From Lamellibrachia satsuma (taxonomy: Eukaryota > Annelida > Polychaeta > Sabellida > Siboglinidae): a DNA stretch of 64,000 nt. A program made the translations under genes and the position numbers. The stretch is from the NCBI GenBank assembly GCA_033239005.1, contig BSQZ01000073.1, forward strand, positions 248,001 to 312,000, given 5' to 3'. This document shows positions 12,307-23,310 of this stretch, piece after piece. Position 1 is the first letter of the stretch; the number at the start of each line of letters is the position of its first letter. A model generated the notes under the pieces. The model was not told the origin of the DNA and did not search any database. It was given only the letters and a program-made list of their open reading frames with translations.

Positions 12307-12362
12307 TAGGCGTTATGCCCCACCCAAGGGGCAAAACGCTCACCTCTGTGCGTTTTGCCCCA
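12307..12362. promoter_or_regulatory. Left subterminal inverted-repeat cluster of the pogo element
   Basis: Three copies of the TIR core lie here: GCGTTATGCCCC (12,310-12,321), GGGGCAAAACGC (12,328-12,339) and GCGTTTTGCCCC (12,350-12,361). They alternate in orientation and could pair as hairpins or act as extra transposase-binding sites. The function is inferred. Confidence 0.6.
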
Positions 12363-12721
12363 ATAGAATATCGGTGTCACTAGTTAATTTTTCGGCTAAA
12401 TTGTGGACATGTATTTGTTATTATTATAATTATATATATATATACAATTTGTTTATTATTAATGCTAGCCCTTTGCCATTGTATTTGATCTTGGAAGGCT
12501 ATATTACTTTAATAATGGAGAGTCCACTGCTAAAATGAAACTAATCCAACATAATCTGTACAGTTCTAATATTTAATATTTATATGGTTTGACTGCAGAA
12601 ATGTTACTTTGTAATGTTGTATACATGTGTGGAAATCAACCCGTGTAGACACTTTTAAAATTCAGAACTTTATTAAAACTATTCTCACCAACTCTCGACG
12701 GTTAACAACTCGTTAATTCGC

Positions 12722-12829
12722 AATTATGGCAAACATAAAATCTTCCCCACTCGTCGACCAGTTGCGATCATTGGTGATATATATGGCACAGGATGTAACA
12801 TTCGTCGGATCTGCTGCCTAACCACTCGT
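12722..12829 (-). pseudogene. Decayed second PHD finger just after the transposase stop
   Basis: The 110 bases beyond the stop codon repeat the end of the transposase gene: GGATCTGCTGC, then CAATTATGGCAAACATAAAA against CAATTGTGGCAAACATAAAA in the gene. Read on the minus strand it gives GSRSDECYILCHIYH...FYVCHNC, parallel to GSRSGESWIQCQICHHWSH...FYVCHNC of the real PHD. It contains an in-frame stop. This is a degraded direct duplication of the PHD-coding segment. Confidence 0.7.
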
Positions 12830-14901
12830 TCAGTCACTGTCAGACGCGCAATTGTGGCAAACATAAAATTTGCCACCCTCGGTGCAGTCATGATGCGACC
12901 AGTGGTGACAGATCTGGCACTGGATCCAACTTTCGCCGGATCTGCTGCTTCTGAATGGCTCGCCGCAAACAAGGCATGGCCACTCGTCGTCTTCAGAAGA
13001 ATCTTCACACGGCCGTTTCATACCACATCTTTCTTTCTTGCTAGTTTTCTTTTTCTTCAGCTTGCGAGTAGGCAATGTGCGAACTGGTTTTGCGTTTTTC
13101 TTTTCGGGTGGACGTACGATGGCCGACGTGGTTGCCTTGGCAGCAATCCTGTCTTCCATCATATTCTTATACGGCGAAGACGTCACCACAGCGCTTGTCA
13201 CACGCACCCTTGTTCGAGTCTTTCCCGGTGCTGAGACGATCGACGTTGGTGAACAGGCCTTTAAGACTCGCATCGCAGCTTCTCTGTCGGTATAAGGGGC
13301 GACATGCACATCAGCGACGACATCCATCGGAGCGGGCAGGATGGCGTCTTCATCTTCCCTGTCGATATCAGGGGCGACATGCACATCAGCGACGACATCC
13401 ATCGGAGCGGGCAGGATGGCGTCTTCATCTTCCCTGTCAATATCAGGGGCGACATGCACACCAGCGACGCCAGCACCCGGAGCAGGCTGCATGGTAGGTT
13501 GTATAGGGGCGGTGGCCAATAGTTCTTCGTCGAATTTGGCGTCGTTAAATGGCCATAGTCCGGCCGCTCTGAACCCGTTAGTTGCCGATGCTATGGTGGC
13601 CGACGTTTTGTACGCCTCATTGAAGAGCGGGATGACGTCAAACTGCGTGACTGGTCGATGCTTGTTGCAGATCATCCAGTTGTCGACCGCACGTGAGTAC
13701 GCTGCCTTCAGGGATCGGAAGAATGTCCGATCTAGGGGTTGTAGTCGATGAGTGCAGTGAGGCGGGAACGTTAGTATCACGACGCCATTCTCTCGAGCAT
13801 AGAGAATGACATCGAGTGTCTTGTGGCTTTCGTGGCCATCTAGCAGCAGTAGATGTGGTGTCGTCTTCTTGCAGCCAACAGTGTCAACAAAGAGGTGCAT
13901 CCATCTCAGGAATAAATTATTGTCAATGTATCCCGATCCACGGGTGTTGACGGTGCCCACGGAGCATGCCGGAGCGCCGTTCATCAAAGAATCAACCATT
14001 CGCTTGCGTGGAAAGACGAATAGAGGGGGGATGAACGTACCAGCTGCGCTCATGCAGCACAGACCTGTGATGTTTTTTCCCCTTTCTGCACTGGACACTT
14101 TTCGCACCTGATTAATACCTTTCGTACAGACGACCTTAGGTGGCTTTGAAACGGTAGTGAACCCTGTTTCGTCACAGTTCCAGATGCGTGTAGGGACGAA
14201 CCCATCGTTCACAAGCAACTTCCTGTACTGTCCAAAGAACATTCCCACAGCTTCTTTATTAAACCCTTTCATACGTGCAATGCTAGTTGCAATCGGTCTT
14301 CTGATGGTGAGCGTCGTATGCCGGCGAACGAAGGCCCTTGCCCAGTCTACACCGGCCAGACCACTGGTAGCATCGAATGAGTGTGCAATGTTCATGCGGA
14401 CGACAAGATCAAAGGCTAAACGACGCAAGTCGATCATCGTCATGCAGTACATGGAAGACTCCATCTCTTTCACGTGCTTGACAAGTTCAGCCTCGAATAG
14501 CGGTGAGAACGTTGTTGTTTTGCTGCCCATTGTAATTCTGCCCGGTTGTCTGACCAAGCCTCTGATGTGTCTAGCAAGAGTCCGCCGCGGAACCCCGTAG
14601 TCACCTTAAATAGAAACAACTATGCATGTTACATTCAAGTACTACAACAATAAGGCACTAATACGAATGACATCTGAGTCTAGTGTAGCTCTGCCGTTAA
14701 TGTTAAAATTTTGTCTCGATAATATTACAACTATCCAAATTTCATAATCGCTTATAGTCGGCCTACACATTTAGACAACATGACACACCTACCTGATGCC
14801 TTGTTCACGGAGTCCCCATTCTTCACTGCGTCAACCGCTCTACCGAGGCGATCATCTCCGTAGGATCCACGCGTTGATGTTCGTTTGTAATTGCGTACCA
14901 T
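12830..14901 (-). CDS. Pogo-type DDE transposase with C-terminal PHD finger (two exons)
   Basis: Cuts and moves the surrounding element. Exon 1 is 14,901-14,793 (ATG, MVRNYKRTSTRG) and exon 2 is 14,604-12,830. The intron (14,792-14,605, 188 nt) has GT-AG ends and phase 1. The joined protein is about 627 residues. Residues 1-55 form an HTH-psq/CENP-B-like domain (VPRRTLARHIRG), followed by a CENP-B/Tc5-type HTH (about 65-135). The DDE_1 catalytic residues are Asp in WNCDETGF (about 181), LLLLDGHESH (292) and HRLQPLDRTFF (328), with 35 residues between the last two. A variable tail has a 25-residue repeat (HVAPDIDREDEDAILPAPMD). The C-terminus is a PHD finger with Cys4-His-Cys3 order: CLVC, CQIC, HHDC, CHNC. 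The bases before the ATG (TTTTTCTCACTCCAG) look like a 3' splice site, so a 5' UTR intron is likely. All three catalytic Asp are present and the frame is open in this copy. Confidence 0.92.
13290..13475 (-). repeat. 75-bp coding tandem repeat in the transposase tail
   Basis: About two and a half copies of a 75-bp unit, nearly identical between copies, encode 25 residues each (VHVAPDIDREDEDAILPAPM, then DVVAD). The third copy diverges (APYTDREAAM). It is in frame, acidic and probably disordered. Confidence 0.85.
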
Positions 14902-15150
14902 CTGGAGTGAGAAAAACGAGTTTACATTAAAATATCCCAAGGCTGTAGAATGTATCCTTATAGGCCCATTAGCTATATAAGTTATCGGCTCAGCCTGTGC
15001 CATAGGCAACAATATAGATGTCCTCTACTATATAGATAAGTCATAGGTCTAGGCCTTCTTCTATAATATATTATTATTTAAGGGTCTACATATAATTTAG
15101 CATATAAGAAACGTATTTAGGCTCTATATATAATATTTATTATGTCATGG

Positions 15151-15151
<1 letters not shown>

Positions 15152-15213
<62 letters not shown>
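15152..15213. repeat. (TA)n microsatellite in the pogo right end
   Basis: About 31 TA repeats. The unit-2 counterpart (38,353-38,462) has about 55, the largest length difference between the two pogo copies. Confidence 0.9.
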
Positions 15214-15216
<3 letters not shown>

Positions 15217-15246
15217 GCTCTATATATACAATATTTATTATGTCAT

Positions 15247-15279
15247 GGGGCATAACGCACACACTGTGCGTTTTGCCCC
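15247..15279. promoter_or_regulatory. Right subterminal palindrome of the pogo element
   Basis: GGGGCATAACGCACA and TGTGCGTTTTGCCCC flank a 3-base spacer, giving a 15-bp near-perfect inverted repeat made of the TIR core. It is the counterpart of the cluster at the left end. Confidence 0.65.
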
Positions 15280-15641
15280 TACTGTGTGTAGGCCTTTTTA
15301 CCCCACATGTGCAATATTATAATGTCTTAATTTGAATATTATTCTCATATATCGCCCGTAACCTATACATTTATAAAACTATTATATGCATATTTGTCTA
15401 TGCTATACATTCAGTTCTTTGTCACAGTTTCTCGTGGTTATTGTACAAAGTCCTACTTTGGCAAGGACAATTGTTATAATTATACAGCCAAATTTTTAAT
15501 ATGAACAGCTTACCGCGCGTTTTACTTCTGCGGCAATCTCCGATGCACCAGATGCGAATGTCGATGTGTAGCTCCATCTGGCGATCTCGAAATTGTAATT
15601 TTCGAGCCGTGTAACTAGATAGGGGGTGGGCGTTATGCCCC

Positions 15642-15670
15642 AAAACTGGGCGTTATGCCCCAAGCTACTC
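15642..15670 (-). repeat. Right terminal inverted repeat of the pogo element
   Basis: Exact reverse complement of the left 29-bp repeat, followed by TA at 15,671-15,672. Just inside it a second GGGCGTTATGCCCC copy (about 15,629-15,641) extends the inverted repeat. Confidence 0.92.
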
Positions 15671-15672
15671 TA

Positions 15673-16656
15673 TACACCTGGATGAAGAGTTCGCTGACCA
15701 AAGACCCTTGCACCGTTGTTTGTGATATCGTCTACATTAATGGTCGCCTCTTCGTCTGGTTCAACCAAGCCCACGGCTGTGTCGCCATATCCCACCAAGT
15801 TACAGTAGAATTATAATGCCGCACCTTTTGCCAATTGCGTGCATGTCGGCTGCGTTACGGGTTCCGGCTTTGTGTAAACATTGGGTCATTTATTCATTGC
15901 ACGATGGGAATCATGTCGGACAATGTGTCATATGATTACTTACTGCACTTTATGACTTCACCGACTCTTATAATTACTAATAAACTGAATGCGATTTGAA
16001 TCGGTTCTCTGTAGTACAGCCAAATCGCCGACTACTTTGAAATCTAGTTGACGCGCGCGCTGTTTGCGTGCGGGTGTGTGTGCGTGCGTGCGTGCGTGCG
16101 CGTGTGTTCTCGTGTGTACGCGTATGTACGCGTATGTACGCGTACGTACGCGTGTGTACGTGTGCGCGTGAGACAAAACGAACATAATCATTGTGTACAA
16201 ACCAATCAGACTAAACAAGGTATTATGCTTAACGATTTTAGTTTGTCGAGCCTCTGAGTTCGGGCAGAACTACCAAGTGTACCGTTTTGGGGGTAGAACT
16301 ACCAATGTTTCCTCATTTTATTGCATAATCAACCGCTCTACCGCTTTCGAGCCAAAATCTACCGCCAAACCGCAACTTTAAGGTAAACAAATTATTTACT
16401 TATTTCTATTCCAAGTATAGGGTAAAGTGGAGCAAGGAGCCTTTTTTAGTAAGACGCTCCTCGTATTTCCAACAACAATTTGTATAGAATTATAGATGGT
16501 ACATGACAATTCGGAGTACCCTGTATTACTTAGTTAACAAGTGCGTATTACTCTATTCACTGTCCTCGGATATTGGCGTATAAACTACATTAATTTTCGT
16601 TCTTATTATTTCCTAAATAAATTAAATTCATCACACACAAGTTGAACTCATTGATC
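15673..16656. other. Non-genic stretch with GT/ACGCGT microsatellite
   Basis: No gene is supported. A compound microsatellite (about 16,068-16,175) changes from GTGCGTGC to a 12-bp TACGCGTATG-like unit. A motif of the form GGTAG/CTACC recurs between 16,265 and 16,370. Near 16,425-16,465, GTGGAGCAAGGAGCC and AGTAAGACGCTCC resemble the GGGGCAAGACGCCCC hairpin at 22.55 kb. Confidence 0.5.
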
Positions 16657-16863
16657 ATGAGTCAGCAAGCAAAGGGGAAGGGAAAGCTAAAGGGAAGTCA
16701 CTGCCGGCTAGACGAGAGACAGAGAACGGAACCAAGGACGCATCGAAGCAGCCAACAAGAAGACGCTTCAGCGATGATGTGAAAGAATGGCCGCGTGTTA
16801 TATGCGGCGAGCCCTTCGACAACTGTAGACTTCGAGAGGTGTGGGCCCAGTGTCAGCCATGCA
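16657..16863 (+). pseudogene. C-terminal fragment of a second PHD-type transposase
   Basis: From the ATG at 16,657 the frame is Lys/Gly/Arg-rich, then reads DDVKEWPRVICGEPFDN and WAQCQPC. This parallels DDEWPCLVCGEPF...WIQCQIC at the start of the PHD finger of the pogo transposase, but lies on the opposite strand and has diverged. After the second Cys pair it runs into CATA/CACGCG microsatellite, so the finger is incomplete. It is probably the tail of a related element whose body is gone. The link is by motif spacing only. Confidence 0.5.
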
Positions 16864-16975
16864 TGCACGCATGCATGCATACATACATACATACATACAT
16901 ACATACACACGCACACGCGCACGCGCACGCGCACGCGCACGCGCACGCGCACGCGCACGCGCAAGCGCAAGAGCA
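16856..16975. repeat. Compound microsatellite: GCAT, CATA, CACGCG
   Basis: GCATGCAT leads into about seven CATA repeats, then about ten GCACGC hexamers. In unit 2 (40,103-40,180) the hexamer part is cut to about four copies. Confidence 0.9.
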
Positions 16976-17165
16976 CGCTCAAGCACAATCACACGCACAC
17001 GATCAACACACAGTGCCAAAGCAAGACACTTGGGAAAAATAGTAATCTCTATCGCTCCAATCGCAAAAAAAAGAATAAGGGAACACGGAGGGGTAGCAAA
17101 AACTCTGAATCGGTGAGCGATGGTAGAAAAACTTTGAAAAAAATGTTTAATTTGAGAAAGAAAGA

Positions 17166-17789
17166 ATGTTCGAGTGCGAGTACTGCGGAAACCGCATTAT
17201 ATGCTTGAAATTTAAACCTGGCGAATATAAGGCAATGGGGAAACCTGGATGCATGTGGTTTTGCTTAAAATGCAAACAATAAATTAAAACAAATATTCCC
17301 AATGAAAAAGTTATTGATGGGAGATGAGAGTTGTATTTCAAAATTATGAACATACAAGACTTGAGGCCGTAGAGAAAAGGTTAGATGCGAAATGCGATAG
17401 AAAAGAAGTAAAATAAATCACAAGGCAGGAAATAGATGCAAAGCATGTATGTAGGCCAAGTGATGATGAAACTATAACAATACAAACCACCCAAGATAGT
17501 GAAAATGTTGTGCAAGAAACAGTAACAGAAATCAATTAAAGAAAAACCAGGGAAACAAATACAGATGATACTGAGCAAACGCCCAGACCCCTCAAGGTAG
17601 TAATGAAAGACACTAAACAAAATGTGGAATTGTTTAAACGATTATCAAACTTAAGAGAAGCAGGGGACAAATATAAATGTCCCAACATCCAGCATGATTT
17701 AACAAAACAAGAAAGAGAGGAAGGAAGACACTCCCAGAGGAGGCCAGGTCAAAAGAGATACATGAGGGAAAATGGCTGTACAGGGTGAG
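17166..17789 (+). pseudogene. LINE C ORF1: zinc-finger protein remnant
   Basis: The ATG at 17,166 opens CEYCGNRIICLKFKPGEYK and then GCMWFCLKC. The spacing C-x2-C...C...C-x2-C resembles the PHD-like finger of CR1-type ORF1 proteins. An in-frame TAA (17,280) and several shifts follow. The remaining pieces read KVVMKDTKQNVELFKRLSNL and KYKCPNIQHDLTKQEREE, a charged segment seen in LINE ORF1 tails. It is an RNA-binding accessory protein by family; this copy is broken. Confidence 0.6.
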
Positions 17790-18240
17790 ACGCCCACCAT
17801 GGATTTAAGCCCCGAAGGGACGAGGAGTAAAACAAACAAAGTCATATAACCAGAAAAACAATGTAAATACAAAAAAATGCACATAAACAATTAACATGTT
17901 TTACACCAATGCTGTTCATTTTGTCTAGTCAATCAATTTAGTGAGTTCAAAGCTAGATTTGTATCGCATAAGTGTATGTTAATAGGGATCACTGATGTTA
18001 AACCAAAAAACGTAAGTTTTTACTAAACACAGCTGAACTGGGTTTGAGTGACTATGATTTATTCCATATCATTGATAAACATGGAAGAGGAGTTTGTATA
18101 TATATATATACTCACAAAACACTTAACGCAACACCCTTCCTATCCTTGGAGTCCAATTTTCAAGAATCAGCATAGGTTGAGATATAATTAAACAAAAAAG
18201 ATACTCTTCTGATAGGATGTATTTATAGAAGCCCAGTGGA

Positions 18241-19944
18241 CAAGGCGAGTCCAACATTCTTCATCTATGTGTAACCCGCCCTCCTGAGATATGTGTCAAC
18301 CTTGTTTTTAAACATATTCACGCTGTTAGCGGTTACACAATCTTTAGATAATTTGTTTCATTCATTTATTGTCCTCTATGAGAACATGTACTTCCTGATA
18401 TTCAATCTACACTGATCCTTTAATAATGTTACTTTGTGTCCTCTAATTCTACTATCTTTTTTGAGTGAGAAACAATATTTCTATCAATATTTTCATACCC
18501 ATTTAATATATTAGAAACTTCAATTTAATCTCCTCTTAACCTCCTTGTCTCTATGGTTGTTAAACCACATTCTTATAGGCTTTATTCATAACTGAGGTCT
18601 TTCAGTTCTGGAATCATTTTAGTTTCGTTCCTCTGTATTTATTCAATCGCATCTATATCCTTCTTACGATATGGCCTCCACGTTTGTATGCAGTATTCTA
18701 CATGAGGCCTAACTATTGCTTTATACAGAGGTATAATTAGCTTGTTTCCTTGTATGTTATATTTCTTCTAATCAACCCAAGAATTTGATTACCCTTTGAA
18801 GCTGCAATACCACACTGCTCTGAAACTTTCATATCAGCACTTAATATTACTCCTAAGTCCTTTTCTTTTACTGTAGTACCTGGAATATTATTTCTCAGTT
18901 TATAGTTTATATCCACGTTCCCGTTTACATTTAAAAATAATTAATAACATCTGCCATTTTTCAGACCATTTAACTAATTTGTCTAGATCGTTTTGTAATT
19001 TTTTTATCACCACCAATTTTAACCTTTCTAAATACTTCTGTGATGTCTGCAAATTTCAGTACGTTGCTTGATTTATTATTGTCCAAGTCATTGATATATA
19101 TTTATAATAATAAAGGTCCTAATACTGATCCTTGTAGTACCCCACTCAAAACAGAGTTCCAGTTCGAAACCTCCCCATCTACTACAACACGCTGTCTTCT
19201 GTCTGTCAGCAATTGTTCAATCCTGTCGATTATGCCGTCCCCGATACCATGGGTTTTTAGTTTAAGTAGTAATCTTTGATGTGGGACTTTGTCAAAAGCT
19301 TTCTGAAAATCTATCTAAGTAGATAATATCTACTGGTGATCCCTCGTCTATCCACTTAGTGATTTCTTCCAAAAAACTATTTTTTTTAAACATGACCTCA
19401 CTTTTAGGAATCAACGTTGAGATGGATTTATCCATTTATGCCTAACAAGGAAGTCCACCATATGGTCTTTAATTAACCTTTCTAATAATGTACAAATCAC
19501 TGATGTTAAACTTATTTCTCGAACCCTTTTTAAATAATGGTATGATGGTTGCTTCTTTCCATTCAAAACGAACCGCTCCGTCTCTTAGTGACAAGTTAAA
19601 CACTCTTTTAAGTGGTATACCACTCTTTCAATTAGTAGTTTGGGAGGAATTCCATCGAGTCCAGGTGATTTATTATCCTTCAGTGCCTTGATTTTCTTAG
19701 TTACAATTTCTGGAGTTACAATTAACTGCCCTAAATAGTCCGATTTAGCCTCCAGAAATTTAGCAGATGGAACTAGTAATGAACAAATATCCTCTTTGGT
19801 AAAGAGTGAACTGGAATAACCGTTTAAGTCTTCCGGTTCCGCCATTAAAAATCCTTGTGATATTATATTTCCAGCACTGTCTTCTAGTGGCCCAACCTTG
19901 TCTCGTACGTTTTGTTTATTCCTGACATATGCATAAAAACTCAC
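18241..19944 (-). mobile_element. 5'-truncated CR1-like LINE (LINE D) nested in LINE C
   Basis: Minus strand, starting inside ORF2 at SFYAYVRNKQNVRDK (19,944). It has NKSPGLDGIPPKLL, AFDKVPHQRLLLKLK, a PQG-containing segment, then FADI at 19,042-19,053 where an active enzyme has FADD. It continues through EKDLGVILSADMKVSEQCGI to the 3' end near 18,241. It belongs to the same broad family as LINE A. The left flank is LINE C YRSPVDK and the right flank is LINE C ILLGDFN, so it landed inside the LINE C endonuclease. A catalytic Asp is lost and frames are shifted. Confidence 0.82.
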
Positions 19945-20689
19945 ATTTTATCTTGCTTGGAGATTTTAATTAACCAAATATAGACTGGCAAAGCTGGTGC
20001 ACACCCTCAGATAATACTAATAGCCCATTCTCTAAATTTAAAGAAGGTATAAGAGATAATGTTCTCTTCCAACACGTTACACTCCCCACAGTGGGCAATT
20101 AGGAAATAAATGGAACACTCTTGATTTAGTTTCCACCAATGAAAAATGTATGGTAAATGACACAGTGTACGAAAGCCCACTTGGTAAGAGTGATCACTCT
20201 GTCCTTAGTATTACATTTAAGTGTTTGCAGAAATAGCCAACCGTACACGGCTTAAATAGTATTACGACCAAGGGGATTATAGAGGTATGAATACTAATTT
20301 GGACCATGCAGACTGGGGCGAGACACTTGGCAGTAACATTATAAACTACCAGTGGTTAGGTTTTAAAGAGTATATTGATAAGGTATGGATGAAGGATGAA
20401 TTGGTCCATCATCAATTAGTTAGAAATATTAATATACACAAAGGGAAAGTACCCTTAAATAATAAAAAAAAACACTTTATGGAAGCGTTATATGGAGACA
20501 AAAGAAGGGAAATACTATACTGGATGTTGTAAGGCTAGAAATAAAGTCCGAGGAGGATGCAGAAGGAATTTGAGATGAAGCTAGCAACAGAAGCTAAGTC
20601 GAACACTAAAGTAGTATGGAAGTATATGAACTCTAAAGCCAAAGGCAGATGTCTTACGACACTTTTTCAAGTGTTATCACTATAGAGCG

Positions 20690-20950
20690 AGGTAGTTGGG
20701 TGTTCTAACCACTGAGCCACTGTGGTCCTCACATTGAGAGCCCGGTGTTCTAACCACTGAGCCACCATGGTCCTCTCATTGAGAGTCCGGTGTTCTAACC
20801 ACTGAGCCACTGTGGTCCTCTCATTGAGAGTTGGGTGTTCTAACCACTGAGCCACCATGGTCCTCTCATTGAGAGTCCGGTGTTCTAACCACTGAGCCAC
20901 CATGGTCCTCGCATTGAGAGTCCGGTATTCTATCCACTGAGCCACTGTGC
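20690..20950 (-). repeat. 45-bp minisatellite with a tRNA-like half unit
   Basis: About six copies of a 45-bp unit. Read on the minus strand each contains GGACCATGGTGGCTCAGTGG, then TTAGAACACCGGACTCTCAAT. TGGCTCAGTGG fits the Pol III A-box consensus TRGYNNARNGG exactly. The following bases resemble a tRNA D-arm and anticodon arm, as in the head of a tRNA-derived SINE. No B box follows, so these are not tRNA genes. The frame is open through the array only because 45 is a multiple of three. Confidence 0.75.
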
Positions 20951-21494
20951 ACCACACGGCAGGTGTTCACTTGACAAAGGAACATATATTTAAAGGGATT
21001 GCATTGATTTAATGTTAGACTGACCTTTGTGAGCCAGACTGCCCATCTTCACTGACTGTAAGTCTGCAGGCAGCTAAACGCGTCCAGTCCATTGTCAGTG
21101 AGACAGCAGCTGGTCTCGTTTTGTGGGCGCAGACAAACAGCATTAGAGCCATCGAAAAAATAATGGAATATAAAACAATTTGTTTTACAAAATATAGGTT
21201 TTTAATAGAATGTTGGGTCCAATGTTGGGTCCAATGCGGGTCGAACGTGACTACTCACATTAGTTCTAAATTAAGAAATTAAGTAACTGTCAAGTAACGC
21301 AGACTTAAGTTTCAGCCGGTCAAATTAAGATAAGACATGTTCACACGAAATCATAAGTAAGCAATAAATCATTCAACCACTAGACAATGTGCAGAATTCA
21401 CGACTTAGTGCTTCCTGTATGACAATTTAAGACAATTTAGCAATTTACAGGTTGGAAATATTGGAATTCTGCGCATTTCAGGGTATTTTTTCTT

Positions 21495-21505
<11 letters not shown>
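20951..21505. other. Non-genic stretch
   Basis: No gene or element is supported. One short direct repeat is visible (GTTGGGTCCAAT twice at about 21,212-21,235). Confidence 0.5.
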
Positions 21506-21766
<261 letters not shown>

Positions 21767-21771
21767 CTTCT

Positions 21772-22318
<547 letters not shown>

Positions 22319-23209
22319 TATGATTAAAATATGAAAAACAAGCCCCGAACAAACCGGACTGTACCGTACATAGCAATAGAAAATCTCGCGCAGGGCGCAT
22401 TTGCTATGCACGGTCCAGCTTGGTTAGTTAGACAAAAACTTATTAGTATGCATAACATAAAACAGAATGCATTTTATTTTAGCAATAATTTGTTTCATTT
22501 CGATATTCATTTTTTATACAATGGAGAAAGACTGTTACAGTTGTGGGGCAAGACGCCCCCGCGGGCTTCTGAGGGGGCGTCTGCCCCCAGGCCTGAGGTA
22601 AGACGCCCACTATGAACAATATACTTAATTAACGATTACACACTGTTAGTGATGGCAATCGTCACTAATGTTTTAGTATTAGATACTATGACCACACAAC
22701 AATCGCTCGACAGCACAAATACCACAAAATAATAACTTTATGAAAAACTACAGCCATTTTTTCATTAATGGGATTCCTGGTCCCGCCCTACCGTCAAAAC
22801 CACAATGTTTTAGTAGAAAACACACCAGAAAATGCAATAAAATGAATACGATGGACGCGAGGTCTGCGCCGCCAGATCTTCACCTGTCGCCCTCACGTCA
22901 CGACAGCGGTAGATCTACCGCTGTTTGTAACTTGGCACCTATGCTCCGGGTCCTGGTGATTTAGTCACTATAGCATAGTCATTTGTTATTGTCATTATTA
23001 GCGAATACGACGCCTGTCTCGATGCGCCGGTCGTTTGCGGTCGGATATAATAACACGTTGATTATGTTGTCACGGACGCACAATTGTTACCTGTCTTGTA
23101 TGTGTTGTTCTACCTGTCAGTTGAAGCAAAGGTAACTTATACTACACAGTATCTGGCCCACAAGACAGCTTAAAGCGTTTTACACTCCACCCCTGACAGA
23201 CTTATTCAC

Positions 23210-23246
23210 ATCAACACCCAACACCCAACACCCAACACCCAACACC
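23210..23246. repeat. (AACACCC)n microsatellite
   Basis: About five 7-bp units. One extra unit is present in unit 2 (46,389-46,428). Confidence 0.85.
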
Positions 23247-23310
23247 GCCACGCTGCAATTACTGGGACTATTCTTCCATATGTATCCCGTATCCACTTTT
23301 GTATATAGCC
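23247..23310 (+). repeat. 65-bp dispersed repeat, copy b
   Basis: Second copy of the 65-bp sequence, here directly after an (AACACCC)n microsatellite. Both copies recur in unit 2 (about 44,764-44,829 and 46,430-46,493). Confidence 0.8.

Larger units (their letters stand above)
12120..15670 (-). mobile_element. Complete pogo-type DNA transposon with PHD-finger transposase
   Basis: A 3,551-bp element flanked by TA (12,118-12,119 and 15,671-15,672), as expected for the IS630/Tc1/mariner group. The terminal inverted repeats are identical over 29 bp and begin GAGTAGCTTGGGGCATAACG. It encodes one spliced transposase on the minus strand (14,901-12,830). Subterminal regions repeat the TIR core (GGGGCATAACGC, GGGGCAAAACGC) in inverted pairs on both sides. 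Ends, target site and an open transposase together suggest this copy was recently mobile. It is duplicated in unit 2. Confidence 0.92.
17040..20660 (+). mobile_element. Degenerate LINE (LINE C), interrupted by LINE D
   Basis: The plus strand carries a zinc-finger ORF1 (17,166-17,789), then the start of ORF2 at about 17,895 (MFYTNA, followed by GLSDYDLFHIIDKHGRGVCIY in pieces). After an inserted reverse LINE (18,241-19,944) it resumes with the endonuclease segment ILLGDFN*PNIDWQ and the catalytic SDHSVLSITF (about 20,188). It then continues into the linker before the RT (about 20,287-20,655, NTNLDHADWGETL, WKYMNSKAKGRC). The RT itself is absent. Many stops and shifts make it a dead copy. Confidence 0.78.

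Noticed and set aside
12239..12538. 99-codon plus-strand frame at the left end of the pogo element
   Set aside because: Lies over the subterminal inverted repeats and a (TA) tract; it is identical in unit 2 only because the DNA is identical.
13075..13497. Plus-strand frames of 126-147 codons opposite the transposase
   Set aside because: Antisense shadows of the transposase reading frame and its 75-bp coding repeat.
20690..20950. Cluster of tRNA genes
   Set aside because: Only the 5' half of a tRNA-like fold is present in each 45-bp unit; B box and acceptor 3' strand are missing.
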